The translations under genes were made by a program, and so were the position numbers. A DNA stretch of 64,000 bases from Paenibacillus taichungensis (GTDB lineage: Bacteria; Bacillota; Bacilli; Paenibacillales; Paenibacillaceae). The DNA is taken from positions 1-64,000 of the forward strand of contig NZ_JABMCC010000100.1 of assembly GCF_013359905.1 (NCBI RefSeq), in the 5' to 3' direction. Below, piece after piece: positions 1 through 8,722 of this stretch. The notes beneath the pieces were generated by a model that saw nothing but the letters and a program-made list of their open reading frames with translations, did no database searches and had not been told where the DNA came from. Positions within the stretch are counted from its first letter, which is position 1, and each line of letters begins with the position of its first letter.

Positions 1-13
1 AAGAAAGTGATCT

Positions 14-91
14 GGAACCGTGGTGTAGTTGGCCTAACATGCCTGCCTGTCACGCAGGAGATCGCGGGTTCGAATCCCGTCGGTTCCGCCA
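14..91 (+). tRNA. tRNA-Asp (GTC)
   Basis: The acceptor arm GGAACCG/CGGTTCC closes a full cloverleaf. The anticodon loop reads GTC, and CCA is encoded at 89-91. It is the first of ten tightly spaced tRNAs on the plus strand. Such clusters usually trail rRNA operons, but that part would lie outside the window. Confidence 0.97.
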
Positions 92-187
92 TTTTAATCT
101 TTACATGAGGAAGCCGTTCACTAAATCTGCTATATGGCACCGAACGCCCTAGATAAAGTGTAACGTTTCAGGATTAAACTTTATTAT

Positions 188-263
<76 letters not shown>

Positions 264-281
264 TTTATCACAACTTAATAC

Positions 282-357
<76 letters not shown>

Positions 358-362
358 CTTAT

Positions 363-448
363 GGAGGATTAGCGAAGTGGCCAAACGCATCAGACTGTAA
401 ATCTGCTCCCGTACGGGTTCGGTGGTTCGAATCCATCATCCTCCACCA
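363..448 (+). tRNA. tRNA-Tyr (GTA)
   Basis: The acceptor GGAGGAT pairs with ATCCTCC. The anticodon is GTA, and the long variable arm expected for bacterial tRNA-Tyr is present. CCA is encoded. Confidence 0.97.
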
Positions 449-454
449 GTTTTT

Positions 455-528
455 AGGGGCATAGTTTAAAGGTAGAACAACGGTCTCCAAAACCGTTGGT
501 GTGGGTTCAATTCCTGCTGCCCCTGCCA
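455..528 (+). tRNA. tRNA-Trp (CCA)
   Basis: The acceptor AGGGGCA pairs with TGCCCCT. The anticodon is CCA. The discriminator is G and the terminal CCA is encoded. This tRNA should be the ligand of the T-box upstream of trpS in this window. Confidence 0.97.
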
Positions 529-556
529 ATTAACTTTTAAGAACATATTGTATTAT

Positions 557-630
557 GGCGATCGTGGCGAAGTGGTTAACGCACCGGTTTGTGGATCCGG
601 CATTCGGGGGTTCAATTCCCCTCGATCGCC
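557..630 (+). tRNA. tRNA-His (GTG)
   Basis: The acceptor GCGATCG (558-564) pairs with CGATCGC, with the extra G at -1 (557) facing discriminator C630, a histidine-specific identity pair. The anticodon is GTG. The anticodon stem CCGGT/TCCGG leaves a T-T mismatch at the pair next to the loop. The bases after the discriminator are CCT, so the terminal CCA is not encoded and must be added by nucleotidyltransferase. Confidence 0.95.
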
Positions 631-643
631 CCTTTGTTTTTTT

Positions 644-718
644 TGGGGATTAGCCAAGCGGTAAGGCAACGGACTTTGACTCCGTCATGCATAGGTTCAA
701 ATCCTATATCCCCAGCCA
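644..718 (+). tRNA. tRNA-Gln (TTG)
   Basis: The acceptor TGGGGAT pairs with ATCCCCA. The anticodon is TTG. CCA is encoded at 716-718. Confidence 0.97.
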
Positions 719-722
719 TTAT

Positions 723-797
723 GCGGACGTGGCTCAGCGGTAGAGCATCGCCTTGCCAAGGCGAGGGTCGCGGGTTCGATTCCCGTCGTCCGCTCCA
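723..797 (+). tRNA. tRNA-Gly (GCC)
   Basis: The acceptor GCGGACG pairs with CGTCCGC. The anticodon is GCC. CCA is encoded. It starts only four bases after tRNA-Gln. Confidence 0.97.
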
Positions 798-803
798 AAA
801 TAT

Positions 804-877
804 GGCGCCATAGCCAAGTGGTAAGGCACAGCTCTGCAAAAGCTTTATCCCCAGTTCGAATCTGGGTGGCGCCTCCA
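804..877 (+). tRNA. tRNA-Cys (GCA)
   Basis: The acceptor GGCGCCA pairs with TGGCGCC. The anticodon is GCA. CCA is encoded. Confidence 0.97.
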
Positions 878-900
878 GTATTTTTATAAAAACATCATAT

Positions 901-979
901 GCCGGCGTGGCGGAATGGCAGACGCGCTCGACTCAAAATCGAGTGGGAAACCGTGGAGGTTCGAGTCCTCTCGCCGGTA
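901..979 (+). tRNA. tRNA-Leu (CAA)
   Basis: The acceptor GCCGGCG pairs with CGCCGGT, with a G-U first pair. The anticodon is CAA and a long class II variable arm is present. The 3' end continues TTC, so CCA is not encoded. It is the last tRNA before the terminator. Confidence 0.95.
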
Positions 980-994
980 TTCAAGCAAGTATGG

Positions 995-1031
995 AAAAGC
1001 TCATTAGATGCAAAATCTAATAAGCTTTTTT
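995..1031 (+). terminator. Terminator of the tRNA cluster
   Basis: The inverted repeat AAAAGCT-ATTAGAT / ATCTAAT-AGCTTTT is followed by a T run, 16 bases after tRNA-Leu. It is a Rho-independent terminator for the tRNA transcript. Confidence 0.85.
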
Positions 1032-1427
1032 TATTTGTCGGAATGAAAGGTGACGTGCGGCAATTAAGCAAAGAGGGGCTCCTGAATGGAATTTTGTAGG
1101 TCATCACAACACCATTACTGCAGGGGAGTCCAACATGATGGGCTTGGGTAAATACGCGACTATCTTGTATCTCTAATTACTCAATTTCATTCCCTGATCT
1201 CTGGCACTCGGATTATGGCTTATAGAAGGAGATGGAATTATTTTTGCTTACGTATTGACTCATAACTTTAATCAGTATATTGTGGATATACAAAGTCTCT
1301 AATATTACTTCGTTTAATTATGGATATTATAGCTCTTTTAAATTCATATAAAAGATGCTTATCCAAGCAAGATAGTATCCTTTTGCGTGTGAATTTATAT
1401 TTTATAAAAGAAACGGAGTGAAGCAAC
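1032..1427. other. Intergenic region before the methyltransferase gene
   Basis: About 400 bases with no supported gene. A weak sigma-A-like promoter may lie at 1255-1281 (TTGACT, 15-base spacer, TATATT). The only other signal is the GGAG ribosome site just before 1428. Confidence 0.4.
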
Positions 1428-2348
1428 GTGTCTGAGGAAAAACATGTATTAAAACATTCTGAAATTTTATTTGATCGATCTGTGTGGGAAGAAGCGTGGA
1501 AGAATCAGTCGACAGCTTCAAAATACAATATGAAGAGTACGGCGTTTGACGCAACAGGAGCATTTGAACGATGGGCTAGAGAATATCACCAACAGTCGTT
1601 TACTGACGATGGAAAGAAGCGATCCGATCGCATCACAGGCTGGATAGAAAATCAGGGTGTGAGTTTTGACGGGTTATCCATATTAGACATTGGAGCAGCG
1701 TCAGGCATCTTTACGATTCCTTTTGCAACCAAAGGAGCGACCGTTACAGCTGTAGAGCCCTCTGAACTGTTAGTTTCATTAATGAAGGAGACTATTCCTG
1801 CATCCCTTACATCCAGTATTGATATCGTTTCAGAGCGGTTCGAGGACATATCGATTCAGGACAAAGGCTGGGAGAAGAAATATGATTTTGCATTTGCATC
1901 CATGTGCCCGGCAATGTCGAATTGGGAAACGATTGAACAGGCGATTAGCACTGCCCGAAAGTATGTTTATATTAGTACGATGGCTGGACCGAGAGAACAC
2001 ACACTAATAAATGAGCTTAAAGAGGTACTAGGTGTCTATCCATCATACAACGCCGGAGATATGGGATATATACAACAGCTGCTGTACCTGAAAGATTATT
2101 CTTACACCACCTTAATCACTAAAGAAACAAGTTATATGCAGATGTCTGTTGAGGAAGTCGTTGATAAGCTTCAGGAGTGGCTTAGCACGCACGAACTGCC
2201 AACGGATGAAGGTTCACTTGCCCTGGCTGAGCAATATATCAGAGACACTTACAAGGATGGTATGGTTACATTCTCACGCGGAGGGAAGTTCGGTAAAATT
2301 CTGATTCAATTGGAGCAACAGAACATGAAAGTGGTACGGACCAAGTAA
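1428..2348 (+). CDS. Class I SAM-dependent methyltransferase
   Basis: 306 residues starting at GTG 1428, with GGAG about nine bases upstream. The glycine-rich motif I, LDIGAASGIFT (near residues 85-97), and a downstream acidic AVEPS segment show a Rossmann-fold S-adenosylmethionine site of the class I methyltransferases. A roughly 80-residue N-terminal extension precedes the fold. The substrate cannot be told from sequence; small molecule, lipid or tRNA targets are all possible. It is a single-gene unit, isolated between the tRNA cluster and a convergent AraC regulator, with its own terminator directly downstream. Confidence 0.8.
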   Translation: MSEEKHVLKHSEILFDRSVWEEAWKNQSTASKYNMKSTAFDATGAFERWAREYHQQSFTDDGKKRSDRITGWIENQGVSFDGLSILDIGAASGIFTIPFATKGATVTAVEPSELLVSLMKETIPASLTSSIDIVSERFEDISIQDKGWEKKYDFAFASMCPAMSNWETIEQAISTARKYVYISTMAGPREHTLINELKEVLGVYPSYNAGDMGYIQQLLYLKDYSYTTLITKETSYMQMSVEEVVDKLQEWLSTHELPTDEGSLALAEQYIRDTYKDGMVTFSRGGKFGKILIQLEQQNMKVVRTK

Positions 2349-2397
2349 AAGTAGACCCATTTCAGCAGGAATCAATTTAGATAAAGTTTTTAAAAGG

Positions 2398-2427
2398 AAA
2401 AGGGAGCAGTATAACTGCTCCCTTTTT
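2398..2427 (+). terminator. Terminator after the methyltransferase gene
   Basis: The stem AAAGGGAGCAGT / ACTGCTCCCTTT has a tiny loop and a T run. It lies 50 bases past the stop codon and could also serve the convergent AraC gene. Confidence 0.85.
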
Positions 2428-2531
2428 GATGGTCAGATATAAGACATCTTATTCTTCGACTAAATAACAAACGTTCTTCTTCTATAAATAGAAATTGATA
2501 TAACTCTCATACTTCATCCTCCAAAGAGCCG

Positions 2532-4916
2532 TTATTGCTTCATGGATAGATCAGGCTTATGTTTACGTCCCCTATACTGTCCAGGCGTGATCCCTTCCCA
2601 TTTTCGAAAAGAACGGATAAAGTTCTGCGGGTTGTTATAACGAAGCCGTGCGGCGATATCCTTGACCGTCAGCTCGCTTTCGTCGAGCCATTTTTTAGCT
2701 ATACTGAAGCGGTACTTTGTCAGATACTCACTGAATGAACATCCTGTCTCTTTGCGGAACACACTACTTAGGTAGTTGGCATTGTAATGAAGTCTGGATG
2801 CGCATTCCTCCAACGTCAGATCCTTATCGTATTCTTGCTGAATGATGGCAATCATTTTCTCGGATATTTGCTGATATTGGGCGTACTGTCTTTCTTTCAA
2901 AATGAGAATGATCGGTATGATGATATGTTTGTTAAACCATTGCTCAACCTCAGCTGCATACTGCAGAGCATGAAGTTCATTGAAAATAGACCCATGGCCT
3001 TTGGAGATCTGTCCCAGTCGTATACCGGATTCCTGCATCATCTGCAAAATATGTGTTAACAATCGGGTAAGTGCTACCTGATATTCTTCCGGTGTGCATT
3101 CCATGCCAAAGAGCACTTTAAGCAACTGATGGAGATGAGAGGAGGCCAGGGCTTCATCGGCGTTTTGGATAGCTTGTATCAGCGTATATTCCAGTGATTC
3201 GGGATATGGCAGTGTCCAATGGGAAGTACGATTGTCTATCGCCTCAAACTGAAAGATGATGCCTGCTCCCAGTTTCATTCGATGCTTAAGTGCCTCAAAG
3301 GCCTCTGTATAAGCTTGTGGTATCTGAAATAGGGAGTTGTGAGGCTGACTGAAGCCAATGCTTACTTGAAGACTAAGGATCACACTGATCTGATGTTGGA
3401 GTTGTTCGGTTAACGTGTACAGATGTTGTGAAAAACGAACACGGTCTTGCTCAGAGGTACCGATGATTGTAACGACAGCCTGTTCATATACCACAGGAAG
3501 TAACTGTTGTTCTGCATAAATACTCTCCTCCAGTATGTTCTGAACGGCAAACAACAACAGATCCCGATCCTTGGCATGATATTTGGTGTGATTCATAAGA
3601 TCAGTCTGGATTGCAATGACGGCTATTTGTTGCCACTCTTGAAGCTGTGAACCATAACCATTCTCTCTGAGTGTGTCATGAAGAGTGGACGGTGCATTTT
3701 TACCCAGAAGCAGGTTGATTAGAAAATGAGTGCGTATCTGCAACTTATATTGATTTAGTTTGCTTTCAAGCTGGGATTGAGAAGCAGAGAGCTGCGAGAC
3801 GCCAGCTCTGATTTGCTCGAATTCGTCTATATGAAGTGTAGACTTGGTTCCAAGGCGATCGGGTAAGCGTTTATCACCGAGTTGTGCAAGAAGCTTGCGG
3901 ATGGGAATATGCATTCGTCTCGAACCTACCCATGAGAGCAACAGTGAGAGCAGTAGCATAGCAACACTGATATACATGGTGTGCAGCCCAATCTGAACAT
4001 ACTCGTGAGTAAGAATATTCGTAGGCGAAATGAGAATATATGTCCACCCTTTTAGAGAAGAATGCGCATAGGACAGCGAGTAACGTGTATCTGCAATACG
4101 CACCTCTCGTTGACCTGAAGAGGCAGCGAAACCACGCTTAGATAACAATTCACTAAAGTTGGCCTTCGAATCGTTGTCCCATATTCCTGCTGAAGCTAAT
4201 GGCTGACCAATGTATTCGGGATCGGGGTGGACCATGATGCGTTGTTCACGATTCAAAATGATAAGTCCGGCTGTAGAGCTGTCGGGTGCATCCTCTTCCA
4301 GTGGTTTTTGTAGTGAGCATGCGGGAATTCCCGCAATCAGGGCAGCGTCAGAAGAAACATTTACATCGGGTATCGATCTGGCGAGTGCAATATGATAGAT
4401 ACAGCCTGAATTCACCGGGCGCTCATTGTTATTAAAAACAGATGATGGTGTAAGCTGCCAACCGGAAGTGAGGGTGTTGGATAACAAATCTTTCATGGGC
4501 AGAGCCATTGGGAAATCAGTATTCAGGTATAGGCCAGCATGATCGATAAGCCAATCCTGGGTCTGATTTACGAGCGTAATATCCATTAGAGGCTCCCATG
4601 ACCTCATATTCTTGAATTCGGTCTGTAACTTCTCAGCAAACAAAGGCCCGGTACTCTGAACCGATGATGATGAAGTTAGCGAATGGAGCGTGTCCGGTGA
4701 CCGAACGGCCTGATCGAGCATATAGCTTACGGTTGCAAGTTTGTGCTCCACGTTGGTTTGCATTTGGATTAACAGTTGTTTATTGGCTTGAGCACGATGC
4801 AGCTCTGATTGTTTTGAAGAATAGATAAAAGCGGCGATTCCCGTCAACAGAATGGGCAGGGTACTTAACAAGATTCCGAAGACTATCATTTTATGTAGAT
4901 AGCTGAATGATCGCAC
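2532..4916 (-). CDS. Membrane-anchored AraC-family regulator (YesS-like)
   Basis: 794 residues. A membrane segment at about residues 9-32 and a second at about 305-328 enclose an extracytoplasmic domain of roughly 270 residues that resembles Cache-type sensors. A long cytoplasmic linker leads to a C-terminal double helix-turn-helix of the AraC class (about residues 680-780), with the family signature ending in GITPGQYR. Such one-component regulators usually control a neighbouring carbohydrate ABC transporter or glycoside hydrolase. None is adjacent here, so the target is unknown. A consensus cre site lies 43 bases upstream, which suggests catabolite repression of the gene itself. Confidence 0.8.
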   Translation of the reverse strand: MRSFSYLHKMIVFGILLSTLPILLTGIAAFIYSSKQSELHRAQANKQLLIQMQTNVEHKLATVSYMLDQAVRSPDTLHSLTSSSSVQSTGPLFAEKLQTEFKNMRSWEPLMDITLVNQTQDWLIDHAGLYLNTDFPMALPMKDLLSNTLTSGWQLTPSSVFNNNERPVNSGCIYHIALARSIPDVNVSSDAALIAGIPACSLQKPLEEDAPDSSTAGLIILNREQRIMVHPDPEYIGQPLASAGIWDNDSKANFSELLSKRGFAASSGQREVRIADTRYSLSYAHSSLKGWTYILISPTNILTHEYVQIGLHTMYISVAMLLLSLLLSWVGSRRMHIPIRKLLAQLGDKRLPDRLGTKSTLHIDEFEQIRAGVSQLSASQSQLESKLNQYKLQIRTHFLINLLLGKNAPSTLHDTLRENGYGSQLQEWQQIAVIAIQTDLMNHTKYHAKDRDLLLFAVQNILEESIYAEQQLLPVVYEQAVVTIIGTSEQDRVRFSQHLYTLTEQLQHQISVILSLQVSIGFSQPHNSLFQIPQAYTEAFEALKHRMKLGAGIIFQFEAIDNRTSHWTLPYPESLEYTLIQAIQNADEALASSHLHQLLKVLFGMECTPEEYQVALTRLLTHILQMMQESGIRLGQISKGHGSIFNELHALQYAAEVEQWFNKHIIIPIILILKERQYAQYQQISEKMIAIIQQEYDKDLTLEECASRLHYNANYLSSVFRKETGCSFSEYLTKYRFSIAKKWLDESELTVKDIAARLRYNNPQNFIRSFRKWEGITPGQYRGRKHKPDLSMKQ

Positions 4917-4958
4917 AGGTCCACTCCTGACTTATGAATTAGTAACACTTTCTATTTT

Positions 4959-4973
4959 AGTAAACGCTTACAT
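4959..4973 (-). promoter_or_regulatory. CcpA cre site upstream of the AraC gene
   Basis: The minus strand reads ATGTAAGCGTTTACT. It fits the CcpA consensus WTGNAANCGNWNNCW at every constrained position and is nearly palindromic. It sits 43-57 bases upstream of the start codon, where it could repress the regulator during growth on preferred sugars. Function is inferred from the match only. Confidence 0.65.
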
Positions 4974-5405
4974 ATAGAACAATCTAAATTTTGTTTATTT
5001 GGATAAAAAAGTAATAAAAATTCAAGTGGAAATAAAGATCATGAGATCGTTCAAATTATAATAGAGGTCATTTTATCTTTAATGGAAGGCATAATGGGAA
5101 ACGACAGTCGAGGGAGAACGTAGATAAGAGGTATGGAAGTCGTATTCATACGGGGTGAAACGGCTTTGAAGAAGGGTAATAAGGGATATCTAGGCCTTTA
5201 TTCGGTATAGTGGCCAATGGTCTGATCAAGGGACAGTCAAAGGTCCAACCCGATCCCCGACCTGAGTCTAGGATGAAAAACCGTCCACGGTCTGTTTTGA
5301 AAAGTCGCAGTTTCCCCTAGAATAAGGACATAAGGTTAAACAAGAAACAAACGAACAAACACACAAACCAAAATTAACGAACCGAAAGGGTGGTGAACAA
5401 TAATT
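4974..5405. other. Divergent intergenic region before the Lia/Psp operon
   Basis: About 430 bases without a gene. A TATAAT hexamer lies near 5058 and a TGAGTC half-site near 5262, about 140 bases before the LiaI-like start. LiaR sites described in Bacillus are inverted repeats built on similar half-sites, but the second half here (GATGAA) is degenerate. The operon promoter is probably in this stretch; I cannot place it with confidence. Confidence 0.35.
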
Positions 5406-5714
5406 ATGAGATGGAATAAAGGAAATGGCTGGGCGGTTGTACTGATTGCATTGGGTGCACTCCTCCTCTTCGGAAAGTTAACTCCTCTACTGGGACATTT
5501 AATGGGTTATCTAATTCCGATCCTGATGATTGCACTTGGCTACTACGGAGTTAAACGAGGAAATGTACTGCTTGGATGGATTGTTCTCTTCATCGGTATC
5601 CTCTCATTGCTGGGTAAACTGGCCTGGCTGATCGGACCGATCATCGCGATTGGGTTAATCATCTTCGGATTCTCCATGTTGAGTAATAATCGCAGTCGTC
5701 GTGGCCGTTACTAA
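5406..5714 (+). CDS. LiaI-like small membrane protein (LiaF transmembrane family)
   Basis: 102 residues, almost entirely hydrophobic, with four predicted membrane segments (about residues 8-25, 33-47, 53-70 and 72-92) and a basic tail NNRSRRGRY. This is the layout of LiaI and of the N-terminal part of LiaF. In Bacillus, LiaI is a membrane anchor for the PspA homologue LiaH. Here it is followed after 33 bases by a pspA homologue, the same order as liaI-liaH. Assignment rests on topology and context. Confidence 0.7.
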   Translation: MRWNKGNGWAVVLIALGALLLFGKLTPLLGHLMGYLIPILMIALGYYGVKRGNVLLGWIVLFIGILSLLGKLAWLIGPIIAIGLIIFGFSMLSNNRSRRGRY

Positions 5715-5747
5715 GCTTTCACGATTATGATAAGGAGGACAGACAAA

Positions 5748-6419
5748 ATGAGTGTATTTCGTCGAATGCGGGACATTACCGTAGCTAATTTAAACGAACA
5801 TCTGGAGCAAAGTCAGGATCCAGTCAAACTGATTGATCAGTTTCTGGTCTCGACCCGCCAAGACATCGGTGAAGCCGAGAAGCTTCGTCATCAATATGCA
5901 AGCCATACCAGACAAATGAAACAACAAGCGGATCAGGCAGCAGGTATGGTACACAAACGGGAAGAACAAGCTTCCATGGCTCTGAAAGCAGGTGAGGAGC
6001 ATTTAGCCAAACTTGCTTTGCAGGAGAAAATTCTCCACGAGGAAAAAATGGAGCAATACAATGAATTGTACGCACAAAGCAATGCGGCTTTACAGGAACT
6101 GGACGAACAGATCGATCAACTGAAAGTGGAGTATCAAAATGTATACAGCAAACGCCAATATTACTACGCTCGTATGCAGACGATTCAATTGCAGCAAAGA
6201 ATGAATCAGAGAGGTCACTACAACGGTCAGAATGTACCCCGTATGTTCAACCGGCTGGACGATCAAGTTTCTGATCTCGAATATGAGGCACAAAGTCTCC
6301 GGGATTTGCGGCGGATGAGTCAGGATGGGTCAGGTACGTCTGGCACCATGTCATCCTCTACGCTGGACAAAGAACTGGAACGGCTGAAACAAAAGCTGAA
6401 CAATGACAGAAAGGAGTAG
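5748..6419 (+). CDS. PspA/IM30-family phage-shock protein (first copy)
   Basis: 223 residues from ATG 5748. This start is chosen over an upstream in-frame ATG because AAGGAGG lies at 5732-5738 and the family N-terminus (VFRRMRDITVANLN) begins there. After an amphipathic N-terminal helix comes a long charged coiled coil to about residue 190. PspA/LiaH proteins form large membrane-surface scaffolds that protect against envelope damage. The LiaI-like gene precedes it and PspC genes follow. A second paralogue lies at 7186. Confidence 0.88.
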   Translation: MSVFRRMRDITVANLNEHLEQSQDPVKLIDQFLVSTRQDIGEAEKLRHQYASHTRQMKQQADQAAGMVHKREEQASMALKAGEEHLAKLALQEKILHEEKMEQYNELYAQSNAALQELDEQIDQLKVEYQNVYSKRQYYYARMQTIQLQQRMNQRGHYNGQNVPRMFNRLDDQVSDLEYEAQSLRDLRRMSQDGSGTSGTMSSSTLDKELERLKQKLNNDRKE

Positions 6420-6423
6420 ACAC

Positions 6424-6660
6424 ATGAATAAACTTTACCGCTCATCGCGTAATCGTATGCTGACAGGTTTGATTGGCGGCATATCTGAAAATCTTGGATT
6501 TAGTTCCACGCTGCTGCGTATCATTTTCTTCATCAGTATTTTCGCTACGGGGGGTACATCATTGTTGATCTACTTCATCGCTGCATTGGTAGTGCCAAAA
6601 GAACCCTATCACGCTGATCCATACACTTATGGTGCTGATCACGTAAGAGGATACAAGTAA
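6424..6660 (+). CDS. PspC-domain protein, short form
   Basis: 78 residues from ATG 6424, four bases after the pspA stop, with AAAGGAG upstream. It is almost only a PspC domain: the LYRSSRNRMLTGLIGG start, then one long hydrophobic segment (about residues 32-56) ending in VVPKEP. PspC proteins are inner-membrane stress regulators. It is about 75% identical over the domain to the next gene, so the two are probably a recent tandem duplication, this copy lacking the C-terminal extension. Confidence 0.85.
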   Translation: MNKLYRSSRNRMLTGLIGGISENLGFSSTLLRIIFFISIFATGGTSLLIYFIAALVVPKEPYHADPYTYGADHVRGYK

Positions 6661-6677
6661 AAGAAAGGAGTAAGCAC

Positions 6678-7184
6678 ATGAGCAAATTATATCGCTCAAC
6701 GCGTGACCGGATGTTGACTGGATTATGTGGTGGGATATCCGAGTCGATCGGCATGGATTCAACCTTGCTGCGTATCATCTTCGTCATCAGTATCTTCGTA
6801 ACTGGCGGCACGTCGTTGTTAATCTACTTCATCGCAGCACTGGTGGTGCCAAAAGAGCCATATCCACCTTATGATCCATACGGCTATGGTCCGGGCCCTG
6901 GTCCTGGCGCTGGTAGAGGATACAACAACTTTGATCACGAGCCGCCAAGAGGTCCTTTCCAAAACAACCATAATCAAGGCCCAGGTAACTTCGGTCCTGG
7001 CCCAGGATACAACAGCAGACCTCAGTCTGGTCCACGTTCTTACGACAATAACGCTTACGGAGCAGGGTCACAGCAAGAAAGTGAACTTGATTCCATGATG
7101 AAAGATATTGAGAAAAAAGCATTGAAAAAAGAAGTTGAAGAGCTTCGCCAAAAATTATCTCGTTACGAGAAGGGAGAAAAGTAA
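6678..7184 (+). CDS. PspC-domain protein with Pro/Gly-rich linker and coiled-coil tail
   Basis: 168 residues. The PspC domain (residues 1-58) is followed by a low-complexity linker rich in Pro, Gly, Tyr and Asn (about 60-120), then a charged helix with heptad-like spacing (about 130-168). The tail may contact PspA or LiaI-like partners; that is inference. The stop codon is two bases from the next pspA start, so the two are translationally close. The extra tail distinguishes it from its short tandem neighbour. Confidence 0.85.
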   Translation: MSKLYRSTRDRMLTGLCGGISESIGMDSTLLRIIFVISIFVTGGTSLLIYFIAALVVPKEPYPPYDPYGYGPGPGPGAGRGYNNFDHEPPRGPFQNNHNQGPGNFGPGPGYNSRPQSGPRSYDNNAYGAGSQQESELDSMMKDIEKKALKKEVEELRQKLSRYEKGEK

Positions 7185-7185
7185 A

Positions 7186-7893
7186 ATGGGAGTATTTAAA
7201 CGGATTAAGGATATGACTAAAGCGTCGGTAAATGATATGTTGGATAAAGTGGAAGACCCGATTGTAATGTTGAACCAGTACTTGCGTGACATGGAGGCTG
7301 AAATTCATGAGGCAGAGGTAACAGTTGCCAAACAAATGGCGAATGAGCGTCGCATGAAACAGCGTCTGGACGAAGCAGAACGTACATCGGTACAACGTGA
7401 GTCTCAGGCAGAGGCTGCACTGGCTAATGGTCAGGAAGAAGTGGCCCGTAAATTGCTGGAAGAGAAAATCTACTTCGATCAAAAAATTACGGAATACAGA
7501 GAACTTCATGCTCAATCCGAAGCTCAAGCCAAAGATTTGCTGCAACAGCTGCATGACATGAAAGATGAGTTCTACAAAATGCGTAACAAACGTAATGAAC
7601 TCGTATCCCGTGCACAAATGGCGAAAGCCAAAAAACAAATGTCCCAAATCAACAGCTTGCACTCCATCGAGAGTGGTGGCGCATCCCTTGGATTCCACCG
7701 CATGGAAGAGAAAATCATGCAAATGGAAGCTGAAGCTGATGTGATCCGTGCACCTTATCGTAATACACAATCTACGTACACTAATCCTGTAGATACAGAA
7801 AAGCAATTCAAAGTGGATCAACAGCTGCAAGCTCTGAAAAACAAAATCGGCAATGGTGCCAAAAATGAAACGGGCGGTACTTCAAAAGAATAA
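7186..7893 (+). CDS. PspA/IM30-family phage-shock protein (second copy)
   Basis: 235 residues from ATG 7186, with AAGGGAG upstream. The N-terminus [17 protein letters not shown] and the long coiled coil (about residues 25-190) are typical of PspA/LiaH. It differs considerably from the first copy, so this is an old duplication or a specialised pair. It closes the first transcription unit; a terminator follows about 70 bases later. Confidence 0.88.
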   Translation: MGVFKRIKDMTKASVNDMLDKVEDPIVMLNQYLRDMEAEIHEAEVTVAKQMANERRMKQRLDEAERTSVQRESQAEAALANGQEEVARKLLEEKIYFDQKITEYRELHAQSEAQAKDLLQQLHDMKDEFYKMRNKRNELVSRAQMAKAKKQMSQINSLHSIESGGASLGFHRMEEKIMQMEAEADVIRAPYRNTQSTYTNPVDTEKQFKVDQQLQALKNKIGNGAKNETGGTSKE

Positions 7894-7962
7894 CTGTTCG
7901 CTCAGCAGACAATATGATATTCTATAAATCGTGAATAAAGAACGGTTTCTAGAACAAAGGTT

Positions 7963-7999
7963 AAGCCATACAGGTGTTCAAAGCCTGATATGGCTTTTC
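7963..7999 (+). terminator. Terminator between the psp unit and liaFSR
   Basis: AAGCCATA (7963-7970) pairs with TATGGCTT (7989-7996), AGG with CCT inside, then TTTT. The T tract is short, so some read-through into liaF is likely. Confidence 0.65.
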
Positions 8000-8042
8000 C
8001 GTCGAATTGGGAAGATCAACTTACAGAGGAGGTGCGGCAGAG

Positions 8043-8690
8043 ATGAATAAGAAGGGTCAATGGCTTGCTGTTGTAATCATTGTCATCGGCATGCTGATGT
8101 TACTGAACCGAAGTATTAACCTGCTGACCGTCGCCGCACTGATTCTGTTAACGATAGGTATGGTTCAAGTTCGTAAGGGTGACACACATAAAGGCTATCG
8201 ATACCTTGGTATCGGTGCCGCTCTGTTGTTGCTTGATAATTTAATGATTGTATTTTTAATTGTACTGGCCTCACTAGCCTATTTTTATTCCAAAAACAAA
8301 AAGATTCATCTAGATGGACATGTCATGCGGAAGCAAAATTTCATGGCTCGTTACTATTGGGATCAAGCACCATGGACATTGCGGAGTATGAGCCTATGGC
8401 ATGCCATGGGTGAGATTAATGCAGATTTGTCACTTTCCCTCCCGGAGGAGAAACAAACGATTGTACTTTTGCAGGGAGTTATGGGGAATGTTCGTCTGAT
8501 ACTGCCTGAAGATTATGGTGTTGAAATTGAGGCATCGGTACTCTTTGGACGGATTAGCCTGAATGGAGAGCAGGATAGTGGCATGATGAACAAATTGGTA
8601 TGGAGAACTCCTGGATATGAGTCCAGTGAACATAAAGCAAAATTTGTCATTTCTTATATTGTTGGCGACCTAAACATCAGTAATCCGTAA
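8043..8690 (+). CDS. liaF: LiaF-like envelope-stress regulator
   Basis: 215 residues from ATG 8043, with AGAGGAGG just upstream. Three to four hydrophobic segments fill residues 5-85, followed by a soluble beta-rich C-terminal domain (about 110-213) of the LiaF / cell-wall-active antibiotic response type. In Bacillus, LiaF is a membrane inhibitor of the LiaS kinase. The gene order liaF-liaS-liaR is kept here with short gaps, which is the main support for the name. Confidence 0.8.
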   Translation: MNKKGQWLAVVIIVIGMLMLLNRSINLLTVAALILLTIGMVQVRKGDTHKGYRYLGIGAALLLLDNLMIVFLIVLASLAYFYSKNKKIHLDGHVMRKQNFMARYYWDQAPWTLRSMSLWHAMGEINADLSLSLPEEKQTIVLLQGVMGNVRLILPEDYGVEIEASVLFGRISLNGEQDSGMMNKLVWRTPGYESSEHKAKFVISYIVGDLNISNP

Positions 8691-8722
8691 TAAGTTAAAT
8701 AGGTGAAGAAGGAGGAGACCGG

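Noticed and set aside
589..839. Short frames over the tRNA cluster.
   Set aside because: They overlap perfect cloverleafs; such frames are common artefacts across tRNA genes.
6829..7830. A 333-residue open frame on the minus strand opposite the second PspC and PspA genes.
   Set aside because: It is antisense to two well-supported genes and has no ribosome site or domain. Its length reflects the codon bias of the coiled-coil genes.
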